Both the position numbers and the translations under genes were made by a program. From positions 3,699,096 through 3,763,095 of the forward strand of contig NC_087080.1 in NCBI RefSeq assembly GCF_026151205.1: 64,000 bases of DNA, written 5' to 3'. The notes under the pieces are model-generated. The model saw only the letters and a program-made list of their open reading frames with translations. It ran no database searches and was not told the DNA's origin. The DNA comes from Bolinopsis microptera. Lineage: Eukaryota; Ctenophora; Tentaculata; Lobata; Bolinopsidae. Below are positions 47,701-58,852 of the stretch, in pieces. Within the stretch, counting starts at the first letter, position 1. Each line of letters begins with the position of its first letter.

Positions 47701-50235
47701 AATGGGACAGACTTTTGAAAACATGAATTTTCGTTTTGTTAAACTTTCTGCAGTGACCTTCCTCCGACAGAAATCAAACTTCCAGTACCTCAATCTTATC
47801 ATTTGGCATCTATAATTGACTGACTAACTGGTTGCAGGTGAAAAATTCAGTCAAAACTGTAAAATTTCGGACCTGGAAATTTCATCTTCAAAAACTGAAA
47901 ATGGGACAGAATTTGGGACAATATGATTTTTCAATTTTCTTCGGGACTTTGACTTCCAGTACCTCAATTTGGTTTCATACCATCATCAATTAACTGACTA
48001 ATTGGACTCTGTGCAAAAAATTCATCCAATCTGTCAAATTTGTGTTCAGAAATGTTCACATTTGAAAATGGGACAGAATTTTGAAAATATGAATTTTCGT
48101 TTTGTTAAGCTTTCTGCAGTGAGCTTCCTCCGACAGAAATCAAACTTCCAGCACCTCAATCTTATCATTTGGCATCTATAGTTGACTGACTAACTGGTTG
48201 CAGGTGAGAAATTCAGTCAAAACTGTAAAATTTCAGTCCTGGAAATTTCATCTTCAAAAACTGAAAATGGGACAGAATTTGGGACAATATGATTTTTCAA
48301 TTTTCTTTGAGATTTTGACTACCAGTACCTCAATTTGGTTTCATACCATCATCAATTAACTGATTAATTGGTCTCAGTGCAAAAATTTCATCCAATCTGT
48401 CAAATTTGTTTTCAGAAATTGTCATATTTGAAAATGGGACAGACTTTTGAAAATATGAATTTTCGTTTTGTTAAGCTTTCTGCAGTGACCTTCCTCCGAC
48501 AGAAATCAAACTTCCAGCACCTCAATCCTATCATATGGCATCTATTGTTGACTGACTAATTGGTTGCAGGTGAGAAATTCAGTCAAAACTGTAAAATTTC
48601 GGTCCTGGAAATTTCATCTTCAAAACCTGAAAATGGGACAGAATTTGGGACAATATGATTTTTCAATTTTCTTTGGGATTTTGGCTTCCAGTACTTCAAT
48701 TTAGTTTCATACCATCATCAATTAACTGACTCATTGGTCTCGGTGCAAAAGCTTCATCCAATCTGTCAAATTTCATATTTGAAAATGGGACAGACTTTTG
48801 AAAATATGAATTTTTGTTTTGTTAAACTTTCTGCAGTGACCTTCCTCCGACAGAAATCAAACTTCCAGCACCTCAATCTTATCATTTGGCATCTATAGTT
48901 GACTGACTAACTGGTTGCAGGTGAGAAATTCAGTCAAAACTGTAAAATTTCGGTCCTGGAAATTTCATCTTCAAAAACTGAAAATGGGACAGAATTTGGG
49001 ACAATATGATTTTTCAATTTTCTTTGGGATTTTGACTTCCAGTACCTCAATTTGGTTTCATACCATCATCAATTAACTGAATAATTGGTCTCTGTGCAAA
49101 TATTTCATCCTATCTGTCAAATTTGTGTTCAGAAATGTTCAAATTTGAAAATGGGACAGACTTTTGAAAATATGAATTTTCGTTTTGTTAAGCTTTCTGC
49201 AGTGAGCTTCCTCCGACAGAAATCAAACTTCCAGCACCTCAATCTTATCATTTGGCATCTATAGTTGACTGACTAATTGGTTGCAGGTGAGAAATTCAGT
49301 CAAAACTGTAAAATTTCGGTCCTGGAAATTTCATCTTCAAAAACTGAAAATGGGACAGAATTTGGGACAATATTATTTTTAAATTTTCTTTGGGATTTTG
49401 ACTTCCAGTACCTCAATTTGGTTTCATACCATCATCAATTAACTGATTAATTGGTCTCTGTGCAAAAATTTCATCCAATCTGTCAAATTTGTGTTCAGAA
49501 ATTGTCATATTTGAAAATGGGACAGACTTTTGAAAATATGAATTTTCGTTTTGTTAAGCTTTCTGCAGTGACCTTCCTCCGACAGAAATCAAACTTCCAG
49601 TACCTCAATCCTGTCATATGGCATCTATAGTTGACTGACTAACTAGTTGCAGGTGAGAAATTCAGTCAAAACTGTAAAATTTCGGTCCTGGAAATTTCAT
49701 CTTCAAAACCTGAAAATGGGACATAATTTGGGACAATATGATTTTTCAATTTTCTTTGGGATTTTGACTTCCAGTACCTCAATTTAGTTTCATACCATCA
49801 TCAATTACCTAACTGATTAATTGGTCTCTGTGCAAAAATTTCATCCAATCTGTCAAATTTGTGTTCAGAAATTGTCATATTTGAAAATGGGACAGACTTT
49901 TGAAAATATGAATTTTCGTTTTGTTAAGCTTTCTGCAGCGACCTTCCTCCAACAGAAATCAAACTTCCAGCACCTCAATCTTATCATTTGGCACCTATAG
50001 TTGACTGACTAACTGGTTGCAGGTGAGAAATTCAGTCAAAACTGTAAAATTTCGGTCCTGGAAATTTCATCTTCAAAAACTGAAAATGGGACAGAATTTG
50101 GGACAATATGATTTTTCAATTTTCTTCGGGATTTTGACTTCCAGTACCTCAATTTGGTTTCATACCATCATCAATTAACTGACTAATTGGTCTCTGTGCA
50201 AATATTTCATCCTATCTGTCAAATTTGTGTTCAGA
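41742..50235. repeat. Satellite array, ~366-bp monomer, about 23 copies
   Basis: Head-to-tail copies of a ~366-bp monomer, itself two diverged halves of about 190 and 175 bp. Each half starts GAAAATGGGACAGA, and the two share later words such as GACTTCCAG...CCTCAAT-type segments. Some monomers lack ~14 bp (near 43500 and 44585). Higher-order repeats are visible: one near-identical segment recurs exactly 1,464 bp apart (46139 and 47603, four monomers), and others recur at about 1,084 bp (three monomers). Short ORFs of 60-70 codons are repeat artefacts. The array ends abruptly inside a monomer at 50235. Confidence 0.95.
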
Positions 50236-50273
50236 CTTACCTGAGGACCCCAGGCTTGAGGCTATTATAATTT

Positions 50274-50603
50274 ATGTTTATAATAAGTGTGGGTACTCTT
50301 CCTTACAGCTGTAGACTGGAAATCCTTAATTTGATAACGCGGGCAGAGTGGCGAATACGTGGGGACCTTATTGAAGCTTTTAAGGTTATTAATGGCTTGA
50401 CTGATTATGGTTCAGACTTGTTCAGACCAACCAGATCAGGTCTTTATCTGGTTTCATCCAATAAATGTAGTAAGAGTGTGACAAAGGTCAAGAATCTTCA
50501 GTGTTCTTTTCTTCCAGAGCAGGTTGTTCCTTTTTGGAACAAACTCCCAACGGAGGTGAAGAACTGCTTGACAGTTTTGAGTTTTAAAATTGCAAAGTTT
50601 TAA
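50274..50603 (+). pseudogene. C-terminal fragment of LINE ORF2
   Basis: The frame RLEILNLITRAEWRIRGDLI ... EAFKVINGLTDY ... VPFWNKLPTEVKNCLTVLSF matches the C-terminal region of CR1/L2-type ORF2 proteins (RRxRGDLIxxFKIxNG ... WNxLPxxV). There is no RT core here, so it is a 5'-truncated insertion directly abutting the satellite's end. Confidence 0.8.
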
Positions 50604-52630
50604 AAAGAATATGATTTCTAAATGTATTGTAAATGACTTCCATTTTTGGAATGTTTTGAAAGAGGTTTTAAAAGAATTGAAGGTACCATATACCAGTTAT
50701 ATCAATTATATTAGGTAGTGCGCCATCGACAGTGAGCCGCGCGTGCCGACTGTAGGATGGTTTTTTAGCGCTAATTTCGGCCAGCACAATTTTCTTCAAA
50801 CAAATAGATATTGAGTATTCTTACCGACCTCCGATTGCAACAAAAATTGGTAAGCTTACTCATAGACTTACAAGGAAAGTGTCCGAAAAATTTAAAGCAT
50901 ATCCAATTATCAAACATTATGTTACAGCTAAAAGCAGCGTATATTGCCCCATTTTGATCACTATATCAACTCCGATATCCACCAAATTTTTCGGACAGTT
51001 GTGAAAGCCCTATTGGAAGGTCATCGTCAATTTTCAGAATGATCTCATTTAAGGAACTGAAGATATATCCGAATAATACGACAAAAATCAACGAATTTGG
51101 TCAAATTACGCGACTTTTACAGCTAATTTTGCTCCAAAAGCCGCGCACCATCAAATATAATATGGCACCTAGGCGAAACTCACCGATCTTTCCAAAAAGG
51201 TATGATAAATTTGGTATTGTGAAAATTCTCACAGTCTCTACACTCTAGAAAACAATGGTACAAACATTTTTAAAATCCGAGCAAGTTTATTTTATCGTGC
51301 ACCCCCTAATTATATTTGTAGTTCAAGGGGGCTATATTTATGAGTCGCATTTGAACTTGATTTTTCTTGGAGAAGTTATCTTCGCGCGCCGCTTTCTTCC
51401 CGATGGCAAGTGCTACGAAGTAGCGCGCCGGGCAAAATCATTAACAATGGTCAAATACGAAACATTTATCAAGAACAAAGAAGTATATATAAATTAAATT
51501 TTGTAATGTTGTTTTTATTCATGTCCATGATTAACATTTGCATTGAACATTTGATAAATTATTATGTATTACTTTTAAATTTGATGGAAAAATAGTTATT
51601 TTTCCATGTAGTGTGATGATACTTTTATTTGTAGACATTAGTGATGACATGTTATGTCACAATTTTTACTTTACTTTACTTTACGATGTCAATTCATCGC
51701 GCAGCTCGGCGAGGCCCTTATAAGTAGCACATTTTGCCGATCTAGCGAGGTGGTGGTTGCGAGAAGCATAATTGCGAGAATTAAGCATAATCGAGTGCGC
51801 GGCGCGGCCTAGTAACGCATCATGCTACAAGTTTATGATCATGACCGAATATAGATCAGGCGGAATGATATGACAGGCTGAGCGCCCATTAAAACATTTT
51901 ATTTCCCTCCCGTCTAAAATTTCGAGAAGAATGAAGAAAGCGGCGCGCGTTACTTCGAAGAAATTTAGACGATCAGTAAGATCCGTCAACTGAATTTGGG
52001 CTATATTGGTTTTCTCCTTTTATATTTGAATCGATTAAGTCATAATTAAAAACAATACCTGATATTGCAAAGTACTTTGCACAACTGGAGAGCAAGATCA
52101 TGCATATGCTCATTCCAGCCCTCGATCCTTGGTCGTCCAGTCAACCATTGTAGCACGATGCGTTACTGTGTTACTGTTACTGTGCCGCGCCGAGCTGCGA
52201 AGAATGACATCGTTAATTAAAGTCAACCAGCACGAGAGAGATATCCTCCAACTTCCTGTTTGATTTGGCGGGTTAGGCATAATCAATCCTGTCAGGATAA
52301 AATCCCGTGAATATGCTTACTCAGTAGCACTACACTGACTACAAACTAAAGACATTGTGAGTTTGATTGGACGGTAGTGTGCTGCCATTGATACATGTTA
52401 CGTATCCCGCGCGATAAGTGGCATGCAACGTATGTCAATGCTGCCACTGGTCCGCAACTCACCAGTCCAATCGGTCATCCCTGTTTCCTTGTCGTGTCAT
52501 TGCTAGAAAGGGCAAACACGGTTAGAAGTATTTCGTCACAAAAGAGAGATAAATGTGTGATCAGAAATAACAAAGGACCTCAGCTATATTCTGAACTGGC
52601 AGGAGTTCCAAGACAGCATACGCCTATGTA
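50604..52630. other. Repeat-rich spacer
   Basis: Contains GC-rich words related to the 300-1060 family (for example CCGCGCCGAGCTGCGAAGAA near 52182) and AT-rich sequence. The ORFs of 61-80 codons between 51039 and 52631 have no recognisable product. Confidence 0.4.
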
Positions 52631-52633
52631 GTC

Positions 52634-53296
52634 TATGTAATAAGCGCCATAAGTTGGCACAGAATTTTTTGTCTCTGATTTTGATAAATTTGGTACCAAA
52701 AGTTGCCTCTAAGTGTGAATAATGCAAATTCACCGTGTAGCAAAATAACGTCGAGCTATATGTGGGCCTCCTGTGCATTACAAGAATGTACAAAGGACGA
52801 AAAATGGGCAATTTATTGCTTAAAATGCCTATAACTCCTAAAATATTGAATATTTTGAAATATTTATTACAGTATCGTAATGAGCTTAGTCAGACGCAAC
52901 TTTTGGTACCAAAATTGTAATATTTGAAGCACCAAATTTTCCAAAAATTTGTTCAAAATTTCACACAAGGGACCCTTGTGTTCAGATTGAAAAATTTTGA
53001 AAATAATTTTCCTATAAATCTTAAAATATTAGTATTAAAAGTTTCGCCTCGATGAGCTGATTACGATGCCATAATAATTATGTGATAATAACTGAAAATG
53101 TGAAAGTTATAGGCCAAAACCTAAAAATTTGCGCGAAAAAAGCACGCGCGGCGAACAAGCGCCGTGTAGCATTTTTAGCGAAAATTGCTACACGGTGGAT
53201 TTATTTTATTCACATTTTTAGACAAATTTTGGTACCGAATTTATCGAAATCGGAGAAAAAAAGTTCTGTGCTCGCGCTTGGCGCTTATTACACTGA
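52634..53296. mobile_element. TIR element (MITE-like), ~660 bp
   Basis: TGTAATAAGCGCC at 52636 pairs with GGCGCTTATTACA at 53281-53293. The pairing continues inward, with mismatches, through GCACAGAA-TTTTTT and GATAAATTTGGTACCAAAA, so the arms are about 65 bp. A second internal hairpin, CGCCGTGTAGCA / TGCTACACGG, lies at 53160-53196. No transposase and no clear target duplication. Confidence 0.65.
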
Positions 53297-53344
53297 CTAA
53301 TGGTTGGAAGATCCAAGGAGTGCTTTCTAAATGTGCTGGCTGAA

Positions 53345-54190
53345 ATGTAAACAGGGCATGTCTACCACACCCTTGATTATAAACTAGGTGGATACGTTTC
53401 CATGCGCCACAATACCATACGAGACACTGCTGCTTTCTTCTTACGGGAAGCAAAGTGTAAAAACGTAAGGATAGAACCAGCACTCCTGACAGTCCAACCA
53501 AGTCTCAAGGAAGACTAACACCCAGGATGAAGCCCGTTTTGATGTTGCAGCTGTCGGAATGTATGCACCCTTTGAAAGAACATTCTTTGACATCAGGGTC
53601 ACACATCCTAACTGCGACACAAATACTTTCTTTCCTTTCTTCTTTTTACATTTAAGCCACTAGATAAGATCTATTGAGAGGTGTGTTAGCAGAGCTCTTA
53701 GAAACTGCTGGCTGTAAAGATGTTACCACTGAACCTCTCCTTATGCCTGTCAATGGGAGAGAACTTCCTGCAGGGGCCAACAAAACAGATGGAGCTAGGT
53801 TAGATTTTAGTGCTAGGAGTGTATAGAACCCATTGGAAAGGGTATTTTTAGATGCAAGAGTATTTCATGCTCAAGCTCCTTCCAATAATATTGGCTTTTG
53901 GATCTCCAATGAGTATGTACACTAGCCATGAGAGACAAAAGAAAACATGTACAACAAAAGGATCGTTGAAGTGAAACATGGAACATTTACACCAATAGTC
54001 CTATCAACATAGATGGAGTTCCACACAGTTCAAAGGTATGCAGATGCTGTGGGATATATTAGGAAGCGCCTTCGGTTTGAAATCTTAAGAACAACGGTGA
54101 TTTCTCTCCGGGGAGACAGAGGGGCGAGAAAGAACTTTGTCAATATAGACAGTTTAGATTTGAACTTGGAGCCGCAAGGCCAAGGGTGAT
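53345..54190 (+). pseudogene. Degraded transposon protein, two partial copies
   Basis: Copy 1 (53345-53620) reads RHNTIRDTAAFFLREA, then DEARFDVAAVGMYAPFERTF and FDIRVTHPN. Copy 2 (about 53660-54190) reads TDGARLDFSARS, RVFLDARVFHA, YNKRIVEVKHGTFTPIV, then YIRKRLRFEILRTTVISLRG and LDLNLEP, with stops and frameshifts. The words resemble a C-terminal module I associate with transposon-derived proteins of cnidarians and other animals. The Asp...VEVKHG pattern could be a PD-(D/E)xK-type nuclease, which is inference. The exact transposon family was not identified. Further copies of its end lie at 57395-57655 and, inverted, at 1-115. Confidence 0.65.
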
Positions 54191-54261
54191 TTTCAAAACT
54201 TTGAGTTGTTGAAGGGTTTAGTTTTTTCTTTTTATAGGGTCATTGTGACATTATGTGTATA

Positions 54262-57200
54262 TAGTACAGACAGATCCGTCTGAAAAAATCGATCTGCCGA
54301 CACACAAAGCTTACAAAGGATTTTTGACGTTTTTGAGTCCTAATAGATGTCCTTTATGGCTGACCAACTTTTCCAAACTTTTCCACGTGTCTTAAGGCCA
54401 CTTTTTGCCACTTTACCACTTTTTACCACCTTTCTTGTTTGTCAAATATCTTTAGTTGTGAACATCGTAAAAGGTTGCGGATCAATCGAGTGTGTTCATA
54501 TTACCATGAAGAAAAACTTTTGTTCTAACAATTTTTACGTCAGATAATCATTTAATTGGATAATTATCAATTAGCTAATTAGCAAAATTCTAAAAAATTT
54601 TTATTGGCTCAAAATGATCGGAATAGCTTAAAACACGGAGAAAAGTAGTTTTTTAGAAAAACTTTGAAAATTTTTCACTTACATTTTTTTTTCGAGACTT
54701 GGAAAAATTTCGAAAATTCAAAAAATAATTTTCCGCCAAAAGTGATCAAATCGCATGAAACGCGGAGAAAAATGCTTTTCAAAAAAACTTAGTGAATTTT
54801 TCGTTTCAAGAATACTTAAATCACCAATATTTGTAGTTGGAGTTCAGTAAATCGCGGCAGATTTTAGTAATCAGGAATTACTAAGTGGAAAGGTATGAAA
54901 CTGAAAAACGTTAACCATACGATAAAAGAGTTTCATAACTAATTACAATACAGCCTTATCGATTTTCACAGAAACTGCACCAATGGCACAGTCAAGATCG
55001 AAAGACGAAACGATAGCCTGCTGTACTATCATTTTATTGATTTCAATGATGAATCAGTGGGGTTAAGATAATCACATTTGTAATAAATAAAACCTCTCTG
55101 TACCGTCAATTGTGCTAATCTAAACCGGCCTACCTGGATTACCAGACCTCTTCTTTTCCTCAACAATCAAACCAAGTTGTTCATATAGTATTTGGTGGGC
55201 GATGTAAGTACTTATCGAGCTGTATTCAATCACAATACGACACAATACGTGTATATTATATGGCTCTTAATGAGGTTTATGAAACGCTTAATACCGTGAG
55301 AAACCCGGTATAGAGACGTTTTACAGTTTATCACGAAAACGTATACTTGGCCTCATGGCTCATTTACAGTTCGAAGAAGGCAAGAACAGACCAGGGAAAC
55401 TAAGGAACAGCCAGATCCAGGAAGCAAGTGTAAATACACCTTCCAACACCTACTGTGACTTGTTTTGTATTACCAGACCTCTTCTTTTCCTCAACAATCA
55501 AGCCAAGTTGTTCATATCGCATTTGGTGGGCGATGTAAGTACATATCGAGCTGTATTCAATCACAATACGACACAATGCAATACGTGTATATTATATTAT
55601 GGCCCTTAATGAGGTATATGAAACGTTCTATACCGTACACTTCTCGTTTCTCCCGTGAGAGGCCCGGTATTGAGAGGTTTTACAGTTTATCACGAAAACG
55701 TCTACTTGGCCTCATGACTCTTTGACAGCTCAAAGAAGGCAAGAAAAGACCAGAAAGCTTAAAATGTCAACTCGGTCTTTTCAATGCTCTTCGATCTGTC
55801 CCACATTTATCCCGAGCTGATCATCATGGGCCCCGAATATCCTGCGGGAAGAACCTGTATTTTTACTTCACAACGTCCGGATTTCAAATCAACATCCTCA
55901 ATAACATTAACAATCCTTCCTGATCAGGATCTGTCTCTATTAGCAATTTCCAAAATATCCTGACTCTCGTGGAAAATTTTACTGAATGAATTATTACCGG
56001 TTCTTTACTACCCCTTGCCCGACGCTCGTATTTAAATCTTATCCTTGCCCGTATGTTACCCTTGTTGATTTTACTTTTAGCCGACCCTGACATATGGGGG
56101 TGATTTTATACCGCATAGCAAATGAAGCGGTATGCAGTACAATACAAAACAAGTCACAGTAGGTGTTGGAAGGTGTATTTACACTTGCTTCCTGGATCTG
56201 GCTGTTCCTTAGTTTCCCTGGTCTGTTCTTGCCTTCTTCGAACTGTAAATGAGCCATGAGGCCAAGTATACGTTTTCGTGATAAACTGTAAAACGTCTCT
56301 ATACCGGGTTTCTCACGGTATTAAGCGTTTCATAAACCTCATTAAGAGCCATATAATATACACGTATTGTGTCGTATTGTGATTGAATACAGCTCGATAA
56401 GTACTTACATCGCCCACCAAATACTATATGAACAACTTGGTTTGATTGTTGAGGAAAAGAAGAGGTCTGGTAATCCAGGTAGGCCGGTTTAGATTAGCAC
56501 AATTGACGGTACAGAGAGGTTTTATTTATTACAAATGTGATTATCTTAACCCCACTGATTCATCATTGAAATCAATAAAATGATAGTACAGCAGGCTATC
56601 GTTTCGTCTTTCGATCTTGACTGTGCCATTGGTGCAGTTTCTGTGAAAATCGATAAGGCTGTATTGTAATTAGTTATGAAACTCTTTTATCGTATGGTTA
56701 ACGTTTTTCAGTTTCATACCTTTCCACTTAGTAATTCCTGATTACTAAAATCTGCCGCGATTTACTGAACTCCAACTACAAATATTGGTGATTTAAGTAT
56801 TCTTGAAACGAAAAATTCACTAAGTTTTTTTGAAAAGCATTTTTCTCCGCGTTTCATGCGATTTGATCACTTTTGGCGGAAAATTATTTTTTGAATTTTC
56901 GAAATTTTTCCAAGTCTCGAAAAAAAAATGTAAGTGAAAAATTTTCAAAGTTTTTCTAAAAAACTACTTTTCTCCGTGTTTTAAGCTATTCCGATCATTT
57001 TGAGCCAATAAAAATTTTTTAGAATTTTGCTAATTAGCTAATTGATAATTATCCAATTAAATGATTATCTGACGTAAAAATTGTTAGAACAAAAGTTTTT
57101 CTTCATGGTAATATGAACACACTCGATTGATCCGCAACCTTTTACGATGTTCACAACTAAAGATATTTGACAAACAAGAAAGGTGGTAAAAAGTGGTAAA

Positions 57201-57350
57201 GTGGCAAAAAGTGGCCTTAAGTCACGTGGAAAAGTTTGGAAAAGTTGGTCAGCCATAAAGGACATCTATTAGGACTCAAAAACGTCAAAAATCCTTTGTA
57301 AGCTTTGTGTGTCGGCAGATCGATTTTTTCAGACGGATCTGTCTGTACTA
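54262..57350. mobile_element. Giant foldback element, 1,210-bp inverted arms
   Basis: The left arm (54262-55471) and right arm (56141-57350) are inverted copies of equal length. In spot checks they differ by one base (T54390 against T57222, where A was expected). The spacer is 669 bp and carries a diverged direct repeat of 55140-55380 at about 55470-55735. The outer ends read TAGTACAGACAGATCCGTCT. Target-site duplication is unclear (at most ATA). No transposase; the ORFs in the arms are mirrored and have no family. Best described as a foldback or MULE-like non-autonomous element. Confidence 0.88.
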
Positions 57351-57394
57351 ATACTGTTTGAACAATTTTATTTGTTATGATTTAGGTTCACATC

Positions 57395-57655
57395 ACTGGG
57401 AAAAATAGTCCTATCAACAACAGGTGGAATGGAAAGAGAAGCAAATGCTTTCTCCAAAAAGTTAGCTGATAAACTATCTAGAAAATCAGGTCAAAGATAC
57501 AGTGAGGCGATGACATTTATTAGGAAAAGAATAAGATTTGACTTATTGATAACAACAATTGTTGCCCTTAGATGAGAAAGAGGGATGAAAAGTGGTAGTG
57601 CAGACTGCAGTTAAAATAGCAGATTTAGATGTAAATTTAGAGCCAATAAATTGAA
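57395..57655 (+). pseudogene. Transposon protein 3'-end fragment
   Basis: The frame REANAFSKKLADKLS ... RYSEAMTFIRKRIRFDLL, then VALR and, after stops, LDVNLEPIN, is homologous to the end of the 54.0-54.19 kb fragment but diverged. The shared tail ATAGGGTCATTGTG occurs after both, at 54236 and 57723. It is a separate copy, not the other half of one interrupted element. Confidence 0.65.
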
Positions 57656-57739
57656 TTGGCTACTTTTACTACTTAAAGGGGTTTTATAAAATTTGCTAAG
57701 ATTTTTATTGAATTTGTATATTATAGGGTCATTGTGTTA

Positions 57740-58850
57740 TTTATTATGTGTACATTGTTTGAATTTATTTCTCTATATGAGATCAAATAAGTATTCTGTA
57801 TAATTAGGTATAATTGTTTGAAAAGATTTAGATAAAATACTGAATGGTAAAAGGCGAATACATAGCTGAAAACAGAAAACAGATGTTACTTTGAATTTAC
57901 ATCCAAGAAGCAAATAAGATTGCGGCATGCTTTTAAAGAATTTTATATCAAATCAAAGACTTGGTAGTCGATGGTGCTGTAGATGTGTTGAGTAAGCATC
58001 AAAATTATTAGTTAATGAACTAGTTACTAATAATAACTAAGATGAGACAAAGGACAGAATATTATATCATACAGTCAATCAAGTTGGCATACGATACAAT
58101 AATGTGACGTGATATGATGTGGGCATTGTTAACACGAAACAAAACTGCGCATAATATGAAGTGATCTACAATCAAACCACATACAGATCGACGGCGACAC
58201 CTATGATGCGCGCAGAGTATTTCACGTACTGCAGGCTTGATAATTTCATGATTGGCTTGTCCTCCTTCCATTTTAAAAACTGATTTGATTATTCTTTGCA
58301 TCTTGTAGAAGTTTCTCTGAATGAGCAATTAATGTAGCTGTGTTAATTGCTGTGCAACATACATTCTGGGGCACATGACTTAAGAATAGTCGATAGGTTA
58401 AATCTGAGGCAAGTTATTGACAAAAGTAAATAGGTTGCCTTCTTTGGGACACCTGCATCCTGTACAATAGAGAATGAGCTTGATTACCATTGCTGTTTGA
58501 CCACCAGGCCTTAAGATTTCAACATACAATCGGAAAATAAGTCCTTTCCTGCTATGTATGTAGAACTCCTTCAACTGTTTTATATACTAAATTTGTAATA
58601 TACACCCTATACAACGCGTATCTGTTGTTTAATTAAAATAACAAGTCTGTATTTATGATATTTTCAGCAATAATAATGGGTTCTTGTTGATTTTGTGTAT
58701 TAATTTCAATTACCACTACCATTTTTCCAGTAGTCAGAACTTCCCACACTGAGGGAAGTTATTGCTGTTTTTAGTCGATAGCCAGATTTTGTACAAATTG
58801 ACAATAAAACTTCCCTTTCCTAATTATTCCACTGATCAGAAAACACGTAG
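57740..58850. other. AT-rich spacer upstream of haspin
   Basis: A minus-strand ORF at 58062-58328 (QRNFYKMQRIIKSVFKMEG) has a coding look but no recognised family, and may be a transposon remnant. The haspin promoter should lie in the last few hundred bases; no element was assigned. Confidence 0.4.
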
Positions 58851-58852
58851 GC

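Noticed and set aside
46139-48559. Repeated 63-70 codon ORFs (MVSYHHQLTDLL...) in the satellite
   Set aside because: They recur with the satellite period and vary with it; most monomers have the frame broken.
54347-57265. Mirrored 66-84 codon ORFs in the foldback arms
   Set aside because: Mirror copies result from the inverted repeat; no domain, no codon bias and no splice context.
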